Source: Nitrospira sp.
GTDB taxonomy: Bacteria > Nitrospirota > Nitrospiria > Nitrospirales > Nitrospiraceae
Length of the DNA: 64,000 bases
Direction of reading: 5' to 3'
NCBI GenBank assembly: GCA_005116955.1
Contig: SWDI01000002.1
Location: 539,496 to 603,495 of the forward strand
Shown: one piece after another, positions 9,200 to 19,500 of the stretch
How positions within the stretch are numbered: position 1 is the stretch's first letter
How the letters are laid out: each line of letters opens with the position of its first letter
Position numbers and translations under genes: made by a program
The notes under the pieces: model-generated
Told to the model about the DNA's origin: nothing
Seen by the model: only the letters and a program-made list of their open reading frames with translations
Database searches by the model: none

Positions 9200-9622
9200 C
9201 TATTGAGGAGGCTCCCCTTGGCCCCTCATGTCTGCTCGTAAGTTCTTCGCTTCAGCCTTTAGGTCGTCTAGGTCGACCGGCTCAGTTATGAGGTTCCATG
9301 CCAGTTCTTCGAGTGCTCTCGCAAGTACGTACTGCACAAATTTGTCTTTAAAACCACCCTCCGGCATGTCCATGATCCGAGCTGTCATCAACCAGAATGT
9401 CGCGGATGCCGTATGCAGGGTAGGCAGAGTCGCATGCCGATTCTCGACGATGTAGTCATCATTTCTGCGCTGGTTCTCTTCAGTCAGAAACAGAGGAATT
9501 TTGACCAGGGCAAGATCCCAATCATCAAGCTGTCTCAGGACACTCTTGGCAATATGATCCTGGTCGCCCTCGTCGGGAACAGCGAGCAAGGCAAGTTGAA
9601 GTAATTGCTCATTCGTATTCAT
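9200..9622 (-). CDS. Hypothetical soluble protein
   Basis: 140 residues from ATG 9622 (a GTG at 9634 is an alternative; neither has a good ribosome site). No signal peptide or membrane segment. It is acidic and helical, with VPDEGDQDHIAKSVLRQLDDWDLALVKIP and a C-terminal DLDDLKAEAKNLRADM. The gene starts 15 nt after the upstream stop at 9638 and lies 47 nt before the PDZ gene, so the three are probably one transcript. Function unknown. Confidence 0.65.
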   Translation of the reverse strand: MNTNEQLLQLALLAVPDEGDQDHIAKSVLRQLDDWDLALVKIPLFLTEENQRRNDDYIVENRHATLPTLHTASATFWLMTARIMDMPEGGFKDKFVQYVLARALEELAWNLITEPVDLDDLKAEAKNLRADMRGQGEPPQ

Positions 9623-9637
9623 AATCTGTTTCACAGG

Positions 9638-9865
9638 CTAGGTTGCAAAACCGACTTCGAATATGCTCCGGCAGCATGCGACAAATTGATCTTCAGTAAT
9701 CTCGTCAACCTCAAAACTATGTTCAAGGCGACTCAGGTATGTTGCGTCCTGAATCAATGTCTGCTTGTCTCGACTGGGAATCTCGGCTGCCATTTTCAAG
9801 CCCGTTTCATTAAACGCGACGCGCACTGGAACGGTCTCTCCTAACAGATAGTATCGATAGGTCAT
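9638..9865 (-). CDS. Small hypothetical protein
   Basis: 75 residues from ATG 9865, with AAGG 4-5 nt upstream (an upstream in-frame start at 9889 is less likely). The sequence begins MTYRYYLLGETVPVRVAFNETG and is soluble, with a conserved-looking DEITEDQFVACCR near the end. First gene of the short operon 9638-9200-6480. No recognisable family. Confidence 0.6.
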   Translation of the reverse strand: MTYRYYLLGETVPVRVAFNETGLKMAAEIPSRDKQTLIQDATYLSRLEHSFEVDEITEDQFVACCRSIFEVGFAT

Positions 9866-9916
9866 TGTGCCTTGTGCCCTTTCCCGCAACCAGACCGTGG
9901 CACGGGCGAGCTCCTA

Positions 9917-10042
9917 GCAGAATGCTGAAAACGCCCTCCAGCGGCGTTCTCGCGTCACTCAGAGGCTCAACGTACCGGAGCGTACGCCTCGCCTCCTCGC
10001 TCGCTGCGGCCTTGCTGGGCGGCATTTTGAGCATTCTGGGGT
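9917..10042 (-). repeat. Dispersed ~125 bp intergenic repeat, copy 2 (inverted)
   Basis: Reverse orientation of copy 1: AGCGGCGTTCTCGCGTCACT, AGAGGCTCAACGTAC, CGCCTCCTCGCTCGCTGCGG. It is bounded by imperfect terminal inverted repeats, GCAGAATGCTGAAAA on the left and TTTTGAGCATTCTGG on the right. It lies between the MORN gene (downstream of its stop) and the small operon. Confidence 0.85.
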
Positions 10043-10114
10043 GTAGAGTGCCACAGTTCTTTCTGCCATCGCGCAACGGTGCGCAAAGTAGAAACCGAGT
10101 TTTTCAGCACACTG

Positions 10115-11800
10115 CTAGTGTCCAGCAAGCTTCTTAATCAGAACTCCGTTTTCCCATAGGCTCTTGAATCGTGAGCCATCAGGTAACGTCACCTTTCCTT
10201 CACCGTGTGGCTTGAAATCTTTTAATGGCCCGTAGAACGATCGTCCATCCGGCCACGTCAACATCCCCCACTGCCCTAACGTCGGATCATCTGATCGTCC
10301 CCGAAATGTTCGACCATCCGGCCATTTCCAGCGCTCAGTCCCTTCCGGTTTGCCGTTCTTCCAATTCCCTTCATACTCTCGACCATCCGGCCAGGTGGTT
10401 TTGCCCCCACCGTCCGGAAGATCATTCACCAGTCGTCCATTGAACGTTCGGCCGTCGCGCAACGTCCAGATACCACTCCCACTATTGGGTTCATTCCTTG
10501 TCCACGACCCAGCAAACTGTCGCCCATCTGGCCATTTCATCGTGCCTTGACCATCTCGGTTCCCGGAACGCCACTCACCGTCGTACTGCCCTCCGTCAGG
10601 CCATTTCATGACACCACGGCCGTGAGGCACTCCATCTTTCATCTGTCCCTCATACTGTGCGCCGTCGTCAAAGGTTTTGACGTGGATTTGTGGTGCCTCA
10701 TCTTGCGGTCTTACTGTGTGATCCTCAGTGGGAGGTGTGGCAGGAGCATTGCGCTCCATCAATCTGTCATCTTTAGTGGCCAGTTTCGAAGAGTCATGGG
10801 AGGACGGAGTGTTATCGTTTGAGCGTCCTTTTGGCGTTTGACTATCAGGCCATACCCAGGGCGCACCCGTTTCCAAGACTCCGTTCTTCCACTCCCCTTG
10901 AAGTTTCCGACCGTCAGACAAGGTTAGGGTACCGTAACCGTTCGGAAAACCATCCACGAGGCGACCAGTGAACGTTCGACCATCACGCACAGTCCATCGG
11001 CCCTTTTGTGGCTCATTCTTTTCCCACAATCCAGAAAACTCGTGTTGATCCGGCCATCTCGCCCGCCCCCCACCCTCTCGGTTCCCGGAACGCCACTCGC
11101 CTTCGTACACTCTCCCATCCAGCCATCTCATGATGCCTTGTCCATGAGGCGCTCCATCCTTCATTTGTCCCTCGTAGTATGCACCGTCATCAAATCGCTT
11201 GGCGTGGATTTGTGATGCCTCATCCACGAGAGGAATGACAAGATCATCGAGAGAGGGCCTGAGATCGATCGTATACACGAAATTCCTCCCCCCCCATGCC
11301 ATAAATGTGTTTTTAACTGACACACGTCCGGGAGGACAAGGAGGAGTCCACGACTGTACAAACTGACTTAAGCTCTGACGACGTCTTTTGTTACTATCTT
11401 TGAATCTGCCACGTTCAACGCACATCCGATCCAACCCCGTTTTTTTCAACGAGCTGCCCTCCCCGTCAAGTGAATAGACGACATTGCCCAGTTGCCCGGT
11501 CTTGTCGACATGGAAGAAGGCGACCGTCACATCTGTCATGCCCAACGGCATCACATCCCTGCATTCCCCGGGGGGAATAGGATACAACCCCTCAATACGT
11601 GCACTTGCACCAAGTAATTGCACGAACGTGCCGAGGCTCGCGTACAGCAGTTCAATATCCCCTTTGTTACAGATATGAACTTCTTCTCGCGTCATGGCTG
11701 AGCTGGCAGGAGATACCCATAGGCCAAGTAGAAGAACAACCAGGCAATAGAATTTCAGGGTGCATCTGCACGTGCGTTCAGGAGTCTGCATTCCCGACAT
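10115..11800 (-). CDS. Secreted MORN-repeat protein
   Basis: 561 residues from ATG 11800 with AGAGGAA 8 nt upstream. Signal peptide to about residue 35 (SPASSA). Residues ~40-150 resemble a cysteine-containing DUF1036-like head (VHICNKGDIELLY, PIPPGECRDV). Then come two blocks of MORN repeats (~205-320 and ~390-555) of the type YEGQMKDGxPHGQGxMxWxDGRxYEGEWRxG, joined by a Ser/Asn/Pro-rich linker. The blocks begin almost identically (DDGAYYEGQMKDGAPHG and DDGAQYEGQMKDGVPHG), so the second arose by internal duplication. MORN repeats bind lipids or proteins; here in the envelope, partner unknown. Confidence 0.88.
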   Translation of the reverse strand: MSGMQTPERTCRCTLKFYCLVVLLLGLWVSPASSAMTREEVHICNKGDIELLYASLGTFVQLLGASARIEGLYPIPPGECRDVMPLGMTDVTVAFFHVDKTGQLGNVVYSLDGEGSSLKKTGLDRMCVERGRFKDSNKRRRQSLSQFVQSWTPPCPPGRVSVKNTFMAWGGRNFVYTIDLRPSLDDLVIPLVDEASQIHAKRFDDGAYYEGQMKDGAPHGQGIMRWLDGRVYEGEWRSGNREGGGRARWPDQHEFSGLWEKNEPQKGRWTVRDGRTFTGRLVDGFPNGYGTLTLSDGRKLQGEWKNGVLETGAPWVWPDSQTPKGRSNDNTPSSHDSSKLATKDDRLMERNAPATPPTEDHTVRPQDEAPQIHVKTFDDGAQYEGQMKDGVPHGRGVMKWPDGGQYDGEWRSGNRDGQGTMKWPDGRQFAGSWTRNEPNSGSGIWTLRDGRTFNGRLVNDLPDGGGKTTWPDGREYEGNWKNGKPEGTERWKWPDGRTFRGRSDDPTLGQWGMLTWPDGRSFYGPLKDFKPHGEGKVTLPDGSRFKSLWENGVLIKKLAGH

Positions 11801-11884
11801 ACGACTTTCCTCTCACCATACGTCAGCCATGACACAGAGCGGAATTGCCCAAGGACATACTGCGTCTTCCATCCGTGCTCGAAG

Positions 11885-13816
11885 CTAGTTGAGGCACTGG
11901 TTCAACGGCTCGTAGAGTCGCCATCGAGGATCATGCTTCCCTTGAGGTTGCGTGTTGCGGACTTCATCCAGCCAGGCCTGATGATCATTTGCATAGCGGA
12001 CGCGTTCCTCCTGTGTCATCACCCCGCGATAGACCCGATCGAGGCAGCTGCACCATTTTTTCATTTCCCCCGCTTCGTAGTCGAGACAGCCGTCTTCGAA
12101 TCTGGTGAATCGGCTCGGCTTCGTGACCGCATCACTTTCTTGAGCGGCCTGAGGGATACGGGCCCCCGCCGCATGGAGAGATGGTTGCCCCAGGGCGTGA
12201 CGAAGCACATTCTCACTCATCTGCCGCATCGTCGCACTTTGGCAGCCTGCACCCTTCACAAACTTCTGCATGCCTAAGTATGGCTCAAAATAATCAGACA
12301 TGGCCTCGGAGGTGAAGCTCTTGATCCCGTCCCGCAGGATTTTCTGGATTGTCTCCCACTTCGTGATGAAGCCGGGGTCATCCTGATAGATTTTATAATT
12401 TGCTACAAACTGCGGATGGACGCGAACGGTCCTCACGTCTTCTTTCTGGTCGCCGATGATACTCCGCCTAATCCTGTACGATTCCAACGTGACGGAATCC
12501 GAGGGAAGATGCTTGTCGCATACCTCAGAGTAGGTGTTGACGTACGAGACATAGAAGGAGCGATGTATTACTGAAGGGACCTGCTCACCAGAGAAGAGGG
12601 TATTCAGCTCCTCACCGGCTTGAAATTGTGACCAGTAAGACCTGTTTTTGTACACTAGCCCGGCCTTGACAGTCTGTTCCTGCTTCTGCCGTTCAGCGTC
12701 ATCCCTCTTGGCCCGTTTGGCCGCCAACTCCTTATAAGATGCATCGGTTTTTGCTTCTTGGTAGGCGATAATCTGCTTCCACTGAGCCAGCGTGTTTCGA
12801 TTCGCTTGCATTCTGTCGCTGACGACACCAGGGACCCATTGAGCCCCTCCGCCCTGCTTGAAGAGGGATTCTCCCATAGGCTGCTCAACCGGTCCTCCAA
12901 CCGTAATGTTCGGTAAATGCACGTCCTTTGCGTAGTGGGCAATGTGCACAGTGTTCGCATCAGGCCATTCGTACAAGACATTGGGTAAGATCGCACAATT
13001 GAACTGCTCGAGCATCTTCTGGCTATAGCTCGCATCACTGGGGTTCAGATCCATGATGGGGTCCTGTTCGCCGAGCCCCTCATGAATCGCGACCAGGTTT
13101 ACCTGCGTCTTGGACAGAACTTTCACCGCATACACTTTCAGATTGGGTCCCTCGTACAGAAGCGCGGACTGTTCATATTTGCGATCCGCGAGCGGGTTGC
13201 GTGAAAAGTCTACAGGCCGTCGGTGTGCCGGACAGCGCTTTTGGAACTCATCTTTCTCCTTCCAGAGTGCACGGGCCTCTTCTCGTTCACGACGATCCCG
13301 TTTCGCAGCGACGACAAGTTGTGGCCCGAAATAGGGTGTCAGCTGGGTCGGTGTCTCCTGCGGATTAGGGAACGCCGCCCTCACAAAGGTGATATAGTTC
13401 TTCAGAATCATCCCCTGTAGAATATCCGTGCTGTTCCAACGGCGGTTCTTTTGAATACAGGGGTCGATCAACTGGGCTCGGATCGTCGCTTTCACTTCTT
13501 CAGAATAGTCATCGTAGGGTTTCCCAAAATACTGGACGAATGGGATATCCGTCACACGATGGCTCATCGTATTGGGATAGATCATACTCATCTCATTGAG
13601 GGCACCGGGCCACTCCATGAGAATCTTACATTGCTGGTCAAAGCTGCTCGCTTTCCCAATGGTCCCGTTTTCAATCTCCGCCAGCACAACTTTCCCACTC
13701 AGCGTCGAAAGGACATGCGCCGTTTCGATCGAACCACACCCGCCCACGAGAATGCCAAGCATTGCTAAACCAGCAAGATAACGAAATGAGTAATTCGCAG
13801 ATGTAGTCATCGGCAT
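11885..13816 (-). CDS. Lipoprotein of the island family (paralogue A)
   Basis: 643 residues from ATG 13816 with AAAGGA 9 nt upstream. The signal ends in the lipobox LVGGC, so Cys27 is lipidated. An N-terminal region (QQCKILMEWPGALNEM ... VTDIPFVQYFGKPYDDY) matches, weakly but in order, the same region of the genes at 13878 and 23920. The middle is charged with a coiled coil (AKRAKRDDAERQKQEQ). A later region with FYVSYVNTYSEVCDKHLPSDSVT matches the 23920 protein (FYVQHMIYGFIAAYSEQC...LPPDA). Several conserved cysteines suggest disulfides in the periplasm. Function unknown. Confidence 0.82.
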   Translation of the reverse strand: MPMTTSANYSFRYLAGLAMLGILVGGCGSIETAHVLSTLSGKVVLAEIENGTIGKASSFDQQCKILMEWPGALNEMSMIYPNTMSHRVTDIPFVQYFGKPYDDYSEEVKATIRAQLIDPCIQKNRRWNSTDILQGMILKNYITFVRAAFPNPQETPTQLTPYFGPQLVVAAKRDRREREEARALWKEKDEFQKRCPAHRRPVDFSRNPLADRKYEQSALLYEGPNLKVYAVKVLSKTQVNLVAIHEGLGEQDPIMDLNPSDASYSQKMLEQFNCAILPNVLYEWPDANTVHIAHYAKDVHLPNITVGGPVEQPMGESLFKQGGGAQWVPGVVSDRMQANRNTLAQWKQIIAYQEAKTDASYKELAAKRAKRDDAERQKQEQTVKAGLVYKNRSYWSQFQAGEELNTLFSGEQVPSVIHRSFYVSYVNTYSEVCDKHLPSDSVTLESYRIRRSIIGDQKEDVRTVRVHPQFVANYKIYQDDPGFITKWETIQKILRDGIKSFTSEAMSDYFEPYLGMQKFVKGAGCQSATMRQMSENVLRHALGQPSLHAAGARIPQAAQESDAVTKPSRFTRFEDGCLDYEAGEMKKWCSCLDRVYRGVMTQEERVRYANDHQAWLDEVRNTQPQGKHDPRWRLYEPLNQCLN

Positions 13817-13877
13817 TTCTATGATCCTTTCTCTATCTCTGTATTTCTAGCATCACTGTATGCAACGCATGCAGGCA

Positions 13878-15698
13878 TCAATAGGAACTTCTCGGCGGGC
13901 ATCGGATGGCCTCCATCACCTCCGGGCACAGCTGTTCAACAGGCAATCCTGGAGAACCAAGCACCGTGGTCCTCTTCAGCGTTGGCGGCGTTGCAACCCA
14001 CGTTCCGTTGGGACTACGAGAGAACGCCGCTCTGCCTGCCAGTGGGAGGTCGGACACGATTCCACTCAATGCACAGTACCGAAAATTCTGGCAATGAAAG
14101 GTGGCCGAGAAGGTACAGTCTCCGTGACGATCACATGTCCCCTTCTCGAAATGTGTCAGTTGAAGCTGGAACGCGTCAGCATCGGTCCTCGCGCTGGCGG
14201 CACATCCGCTGTAATTCAGGAGACTACAGGGGCCCGCAATTCTCGAGTGAGTGGCACTCAAGACCTCATTCATGGCTAAGAGCATCTGACAAGGGTTCGG
14301 TTCATCAAACTGAGACGGGCCCGCCTTCCCCCACGGATTCCGAATCGGCGCACTCTTGCACGCCGCCGCTTTCTCCTGCGCCGCCGCTCGATCTCGTTGA
14401 TCCTGCTTGACATCCATGCGCGACTCAAGTTGCCCGCCACGTTCAAGAGCCACCCAGGCATAAAACACACGGTCCTTTTCGAGAAAACCATGAAGCACGA
14501 GTTCTTTCATGCCCGGACATTCGGTGCGAATCCGAGTGGATAGCTCGGCGAAGATCGTTTGCAGCCGTGGATTCTCATCTTTGTACAGCGTGGAATCGGT
14601 CGTGTGGACTTCGATGCGTCCATTCCGCCGGCTGTCTGGGATACACCACGGCTCCATGCTCATTTTGATGACGACATCGCGTGATGCTGACGTCCAATAG
14701 GGTTTGTCGTTGGGAACGATGTTCTCGCGAGACCGTTTCAGGGATTCCTCGTAAATTGAGTTGAGCTGCTCTCGCCTATGCCTAACTCTTTCCTCCTTTG
14801 GATCTGCCGTCGTCTCTACATCAGACTCCGCAGATGCAATAGTCTGCTCATCACGGAGACTGTGTGACCTCTGCGGATTTCCTGCGCTCGTCGCCTCGCC
14901 ACGAGTCTGTGCCATGGCCTTCAGCTTGTCGGTCAGTGCGGCATGAAAGGCTTGTGTTTCGCTCGGCCAGAGGGAGTTGAATCGCCGATCCGCCCAGACC
15001 GGCATGACTCCGACCGGTTGCGATTCATACATCACCCGATCGCGCTCCCAGCGGAGATTCCTTGGGATCGGCTTGGCATAGCCCTGAAGTTCTTGATAGT
15101 TGTCGCGCGAGCTGGATTCCTCACGGAGTTTCCGCCACGCTTCAGCCATCTCCGGTTCCTCACGATTCAGTTTTTCCACGGCCTTCTTGAGATCCTCTCC
15201 TCCAGAGAGCGGCCCTTCTTGAAACGCGTATTGGAGAATCCCTGCGTAGGGCTGGAAGTCCTTGTGATATTTCCCAAATCGTCCGGTTCCAAGGCAGCCG
15301 TCTGTATGGAGAATCCGTTGCCACAGATGTGTGCTCGTGGACGTCGGCATCTGGTGGTAGGACATGCCGAACACGGGGACAAATGTGGAGTCCCGAAAAA
15401 GGTTGACATAGTAGCCCATCGGAACGGCCATGCCACGAGGGTCGAACCGCAGGGCCGGAAACTCCTGTTTCACTTTGCTGAGCCAGTCCAGAATGACGCG
15501 GCACTGTCCATCTCGAGTCCATTGTTCCCCGAGCATGCCCCCTCCGGCATAGTGCTGAATTGCGTTGCCTCCAGGGAGTACGGGACCGTTGTTGACCGTG
15601 CGATCCAGCACGGCTTGGCATCCCGCGCTCGAGAGCCACACTCCCACAACACACAGTGCCAGGAACTGACTCACTGCCAGACTCCGTCTCCGCATCAT
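13878..15698 (-). CDS. Lipoprotein of the island family (paralogue B)
   Basis: 606 residues from ATG 15698, preceded by GGAGGTAGGAAGAGG; the longer frame from 15740 has no ribosome site. Lipobox LSSAGC, lipidation at Cys27. Shares with the 23920 protein the segment NLFRDSTFVPVFGMSYHQM (there NLFRDKYFVPVFGIPYGQL) and NSLWPSETQAFHAAL (there LSLWPSEISSFREAV). The C-terminal third differs, with many cysteines (CSLLNYSGC, CDRHGDCTF, CQNFRYC). It starts a tandem pair with the paralogue at 11885, which follows on the same strand after 61 bp. Confidence 0.82.
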   Translation of the reverse strand: MMRRRSLAVSQFLALCVVGVWLSSAGCQAVLDRTVNNGPVLPGGNAIQHYAGGGMLGEQWTRDGQCRVILDWLSKVKQEFPALRFDPRGMAVPMGYYVNLFRDSTFVPVFGMSYHQMPTSTSTHLWQRILHTDGCLGTGRFGKYHKDFQPYAGILQYAFQEGPLSGGEDLKKAVEKLNREEPEMAEAWRKLREESSSRDNYQELQGYAKPIPRNLRWERDRVMYESQPVGVMPVWADRRFNSLWPSETQAFHAALTDKLKAMAQTRGEATSAGNPQRSHSLRDEQTIASAESDVETTADPKEERVRHRREQLNSIYEESLKRSRENIVPNDKPYWTSASRDVVIKMSMEPWCIPDSRRNGRIEVHTTDSTLYKDENPRLQTIFAELSTRIRTECPGMKELVLHGFLEKDRVFYAWVALERGGQLESRMDVKQDQRDRAAAQEKAAACKSAPIRNPWGKAGPSQFDEPNPCQMLLAMNEVLSATHSRIAGPCSLLNYSGCAASARTDADAFQLQLTHFEKGTCDRHGDCTFSATFHCQNFRYCALSGIVSDLPLAGRAAFSRSPNGTWVATPPTLKRTTVLGSPGLPVEQLCPEVMEAIRCPPRSSY

Positions 15699-15870
15699 CC
15701 TCTTCCTACCTCCATTCCACCGAAGCGGTTTTTGTCTCATAGGACGAAGGACACCCGCAACTGTGTGAATCTACTCAGGCGTGGTTGACGAATGCCCTAC
15801 CACTACTGAACATAGATCCACACCAAGCACACCCATGAGTCACTCCCTCCTCACTATCGTCGATAACGCA

Positions 15871-16260
15871 TTACTGATTTCTCACAGACATGGCCTGCTC
15901 CAAGGCCAGCCTCATCTCCCTAATCACCCACCAAGGTTTGTCTTTGGCCACTACCACACATTCCCTCTCTGTATGCACGATGAGCTGTTTCCCGGTGGCA
16001 ATACCCAACGCGGCGCCGCTCACAAGGACAATCGGTGGAAGGCAACGACTCAGGGTGAATCCCTCAAGCCCGATGATCACTGCAAAGAGACCTACGCCCA
16101 GCGCCATTAGGATTGGGTACCAAGTCCTGGCTCCCAAAGAAAATGGTTCCTCGATGTGATGGATCGTCTGTATCGATAGCGTGTGCCGATCCGTCTTCAT
16201 CGAACGACTCGTGATCGTCATTCCATCTCGATCAAAATAGGTACGTTCTTCTTGCGACAT
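15871..16260 (-). CDS. Small membrane protein, DUF6232-like
   Basis: 129 residues from ATG 16260 with GGAGGGG upstream. The N-terminal part (ERTYFDRDGMTITSRSMKT, then LSIQTIHHIEEP) and two closely spaced membrane helices (~48-68 and ~75-96), followed by a short cytosolic tail ending in ALEQAM, match the layout of the DUF6232 family. That family has an unknown role. Flanked by the CHAT gene and lipoprotein B on the same strand but separated by 130-270 bp. Confidence 0.7.
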   Translation of the reverse strand: MSQEERTYFDRDGMTITSRSMKTDRHTLSIQTIHHIEEPFSLGARTWYPILMALGVGLFAVIIGLEGFTLSRCLPPIVLVSGAALGIATGKQLIVHTERECVVVAKDKPWWVIREMRLALEQAMSVRNQ

Positions 16261-16528
16261 CACATCCCCTCCTCGTCTGCTTCGATAAGGCTCTCTCCAT
16301 CTCCAACAACTCGCTTGTCCTTCTCTGTCGTACGAGCCTGGCTTGAGTTAAGGTCCGCTCTAGAGAAAATTGTCAGCTGACATGAACCACCCGCAGCGTA
16401 GCCGGCTTGGTCCAGGACTGCCGGCCAAGGGCCAGTAACCTGCGACAAGGGTCTGTCGTAGGGACAGGGGCGAAGTTTAGGTGGAATGAAGGATGCGGAT
16501 GAACAAACCCGTGAAATAAGAGGAAACG

Positions 16529-19500
16529 CTATTGATTGAGTGTGCGTGCCTGAGTGGGCAGATCCCCGGGATCGCCGAGGTAGATGGTACCGGCCCAGAA
16601 GAAGGGATGGCCGACGCCCTTCCGATTGGCTCGGGCGGTGTTGAGCGCCGCCAGTTGGGTCTGGTGAAAGGCGCCATAGCGAGTCGGAACTGGCGGATGC
16701 TTGGCCTTTTGCTTGCTGTTGTTCTTCGAGTGCTTCTCCGGTCCCAACCAACGTTGATAGAAGGTCTGGATTTGCTTGGTCGTCTCCTCCACCGGCACTT
16801 CCCACATGCTCATTGTAAGCGCCCGTGCCCCCGCCAGCAGAAACGCCTGCCGCAATCCCATCACGCCATCCGACGTGACCTGCCCTAAGCCGGTTTCACA
16901 GGCCGTGAGATTCACCAATTCCGTCCCTTGCAGATTCATGCCTGTGACTTCATAGGCCGTGAGAATGCCGTCACCGATCTCGATACGAGCTGGCTGGAGT
17001 GCCTCACTACTCAGGCCCCGTTGCTGGGCCTCGGCTTCTGATACGAGGTCCTGGCCCACGCCATAGAAGACGGTCTGCTGTGGATCCGCCTGGTTAACGC
17101 CACTGAAGAGGAGCATCGAGCGTAGCAGGGGATTGTCCCAGCGCTGCGCGTCAGGGGCCGGATCGAGCCGATAGCCATGGGTGGCCAGTTGGAGCAGCTG
17201 CGGGGCTTGGACCCGTAGGACGGCTTCCTCCACCGCCTGTTGCCGTTCGAGCGTCGTGACGGTCCAGCCGTGCCGAGTCAGTTGGTTGTTGGAAGCGTGG
17301 AGCAAGGTGCCCAATTCAGGCCTGTCCTCCCACCGTCGTGGGACCTCGAGGCGTGGACTCGTCTCGCCCAGCCCCAGCGTGGCCGGTTTCCCACTCGGAT
17401 CATGTTGTGCCACGACGGTGGGAGTCGAGGCGGGCAAGGCTGCGATGGCGCGCGCCACGTCGGGTGGCAGCGCATAGAAGTCGGGATTGCCGATCAACAC
17501 CGCTTGCTTGCTGGCTGAGGCGGCAGGAGTGGGCACACCGGTCGTCGCCGCCAAGCGGGCCAGGTCGCGCCCCGTGTTCAGATAGACCAATTCTTTCTCT
17601 TCCACCAGATAGGTCCACCGCTGTTTAGTCTTGTTCTTCTTGGTCTGTTGCGCGAGCACTTCAAAGGGGAGCTGACTCAATTGGCCGTCGGGGGCGATAT
17701 AGACCCGCGTCACCCCGCGCAGATGAAGTTCAAGCGGTTGCCAGATGGCCGTGCGAATCCTGCTCGAGAGCCCCGCGAGCGTGGTTTCCGACTGTTGGAG
17801 CACCCGGAGCTTCGGGGCCTCTCCGCTGTTGACCAGGTCACGTACCGCCCGCTGCCCCTCATGGTACTGCTGAATGGCCCGGTCGATCGGCGCCGCCTCA
17901 CCGAGATCAAGGGCCACGATGGGGCTGCGATCCCCCCGCACCACATAGACGCCGTAGTGCAGCGTCTCAGTCAGTTCCTTGGTCTGAGGATCATAGGACC
18001 GAAACTGCACGTATTCGAGCAAGAGGTCGTGAGGACGCAACGCGGCCTGCACTTGCTCCACGGAGATCTGCTCCAGCTGGGCTTGCGCCGCATAGGCCGG
18101 ATGGTCCCGCCGGAGTTGCTGATCAAGCTGGTCAATTTGCTCAGAGAGGTGGCGAAGCGAGATCGGATTGTGGGCAGATTGTTGTGCCACTCGCCGAGGC
18201 CGAGCCGGATCGTCTTGCAGTGCCTGTAAGGCGCGAGCGGCATACTGTCGCTTGCGATCCTCCCGTTGGTGCCACAGCGTGCGCCAGGCTGGAGGCGCGT
18301 CGGCCAACACCTGCCGCAGGGCGCTGCTCTCGTGGCGCGTGGCTTCAGCCACCAATTGCTTACTCAGCAGGGTGGCCTGGAAGCCCATCGCCCGATCCAA
18401 TGCCGGCAGGGCGGTGAACAGGGGCCAAAAGAACTGCGGCGTAGTTCTAAGCTGACTCTTGACCAGGAATTGTTGCTGGGCTGCAGTCGACAATGTGGGA
18501 AACGTGTTGGTCAAATACTGCCATTTTGCCTGACTGGCTCGCAAGAGAAGCTGAGCCGTCTCCTCGTCGGGCTGGTTCTGTAGTATCACGCCCGCTAACC
18601 TCTCAAGCCCAATGGCCGTATACGGATGTTCCGACCCTAACGCCTTTTCATAGATCGCGAGCGCCCGCTCCGACAGCGGCTTCGCCTGAGCGTATTGTCC
18701 TTCCACCCGGTATAGTTCTGCCAAGCCGCTGAGAATCACCGCCGTGCTCGGATGCTCGCTTCCTTGCACTTTTTCATAAATAGCCAGTGCCCGCTCATAC
18801 AGCGGCCTCGCTTGGGCATAGGCGCCTTGCTCCTCGTACAGCACCGCTAGGTTATGAAGATTCGTCGCTACTTGCACATGGTCAAGCCCACGCACCTTCT
18901 CATTGATCGCCAGCGACCGCTCCAACAACAGCTGTGCCTGGGCATATTGCCCCTGCTCCAAATACAATGCCGCTAGGTTATTCAGGCTTGCCGTCGTATC
19001 GGGATGCTCAGCCCCAAGCACCTGTTCCCGGATTGCCAGCGCCCGCTCAGCCAGCGGTTGTGCTTGGACAAATTGCCCCTGTGCCCGATGCAGACAGGCA
19101 AAGTTGTTCAGAAGTGCTGCTGTGGAGGGATGATCAGGTCCCAGTGCGTTTTCATAGATCGTGAGCGCCCGTTGATATAGTGGCAAGGCCTGGGCGTACT
19201 GCCCTTGTGCCCGGTACAGCTCAGCTAAGTCGTTCAGGAGTGTCGCCGTATCGGGATGCTCAATCCCAAGGGTTTTTTCATCAATTGTCAACGCCCGTTG
19301 ATATAGTGGCAAGGCCTTGGCGTACTGCCCTTGCTCCTTGTACAGTGCTGCCAGGCCGTGAAGACTGGTAGCCGTGTTTGAATGATCAGGCCCCAAGGCC
19401 TTCTCCCTGACCGCTAACGCCCGCTCTGCTAAAGGCACGGCCTGCACGTACTGCAATTGGTATCTGTACAACATTGCGAGGTTGTTCAGGCTTTCCGCCG

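Noticed and set aside
14943..15788. 281-codon plus-strand frame opposite lipoprotein B
   Set aside because: Entirely antisense to a well supported lipoprotein gene with lipobox and ribosome site; composition typical of a shadow frame.
17648..18229. 193-codon plus-strand frame opposite the CHAT gene
   Set aside because: It is the antisense shadow of the GC-rich CHAT coding sequence, Arg/Leu-rich and without a start signal.
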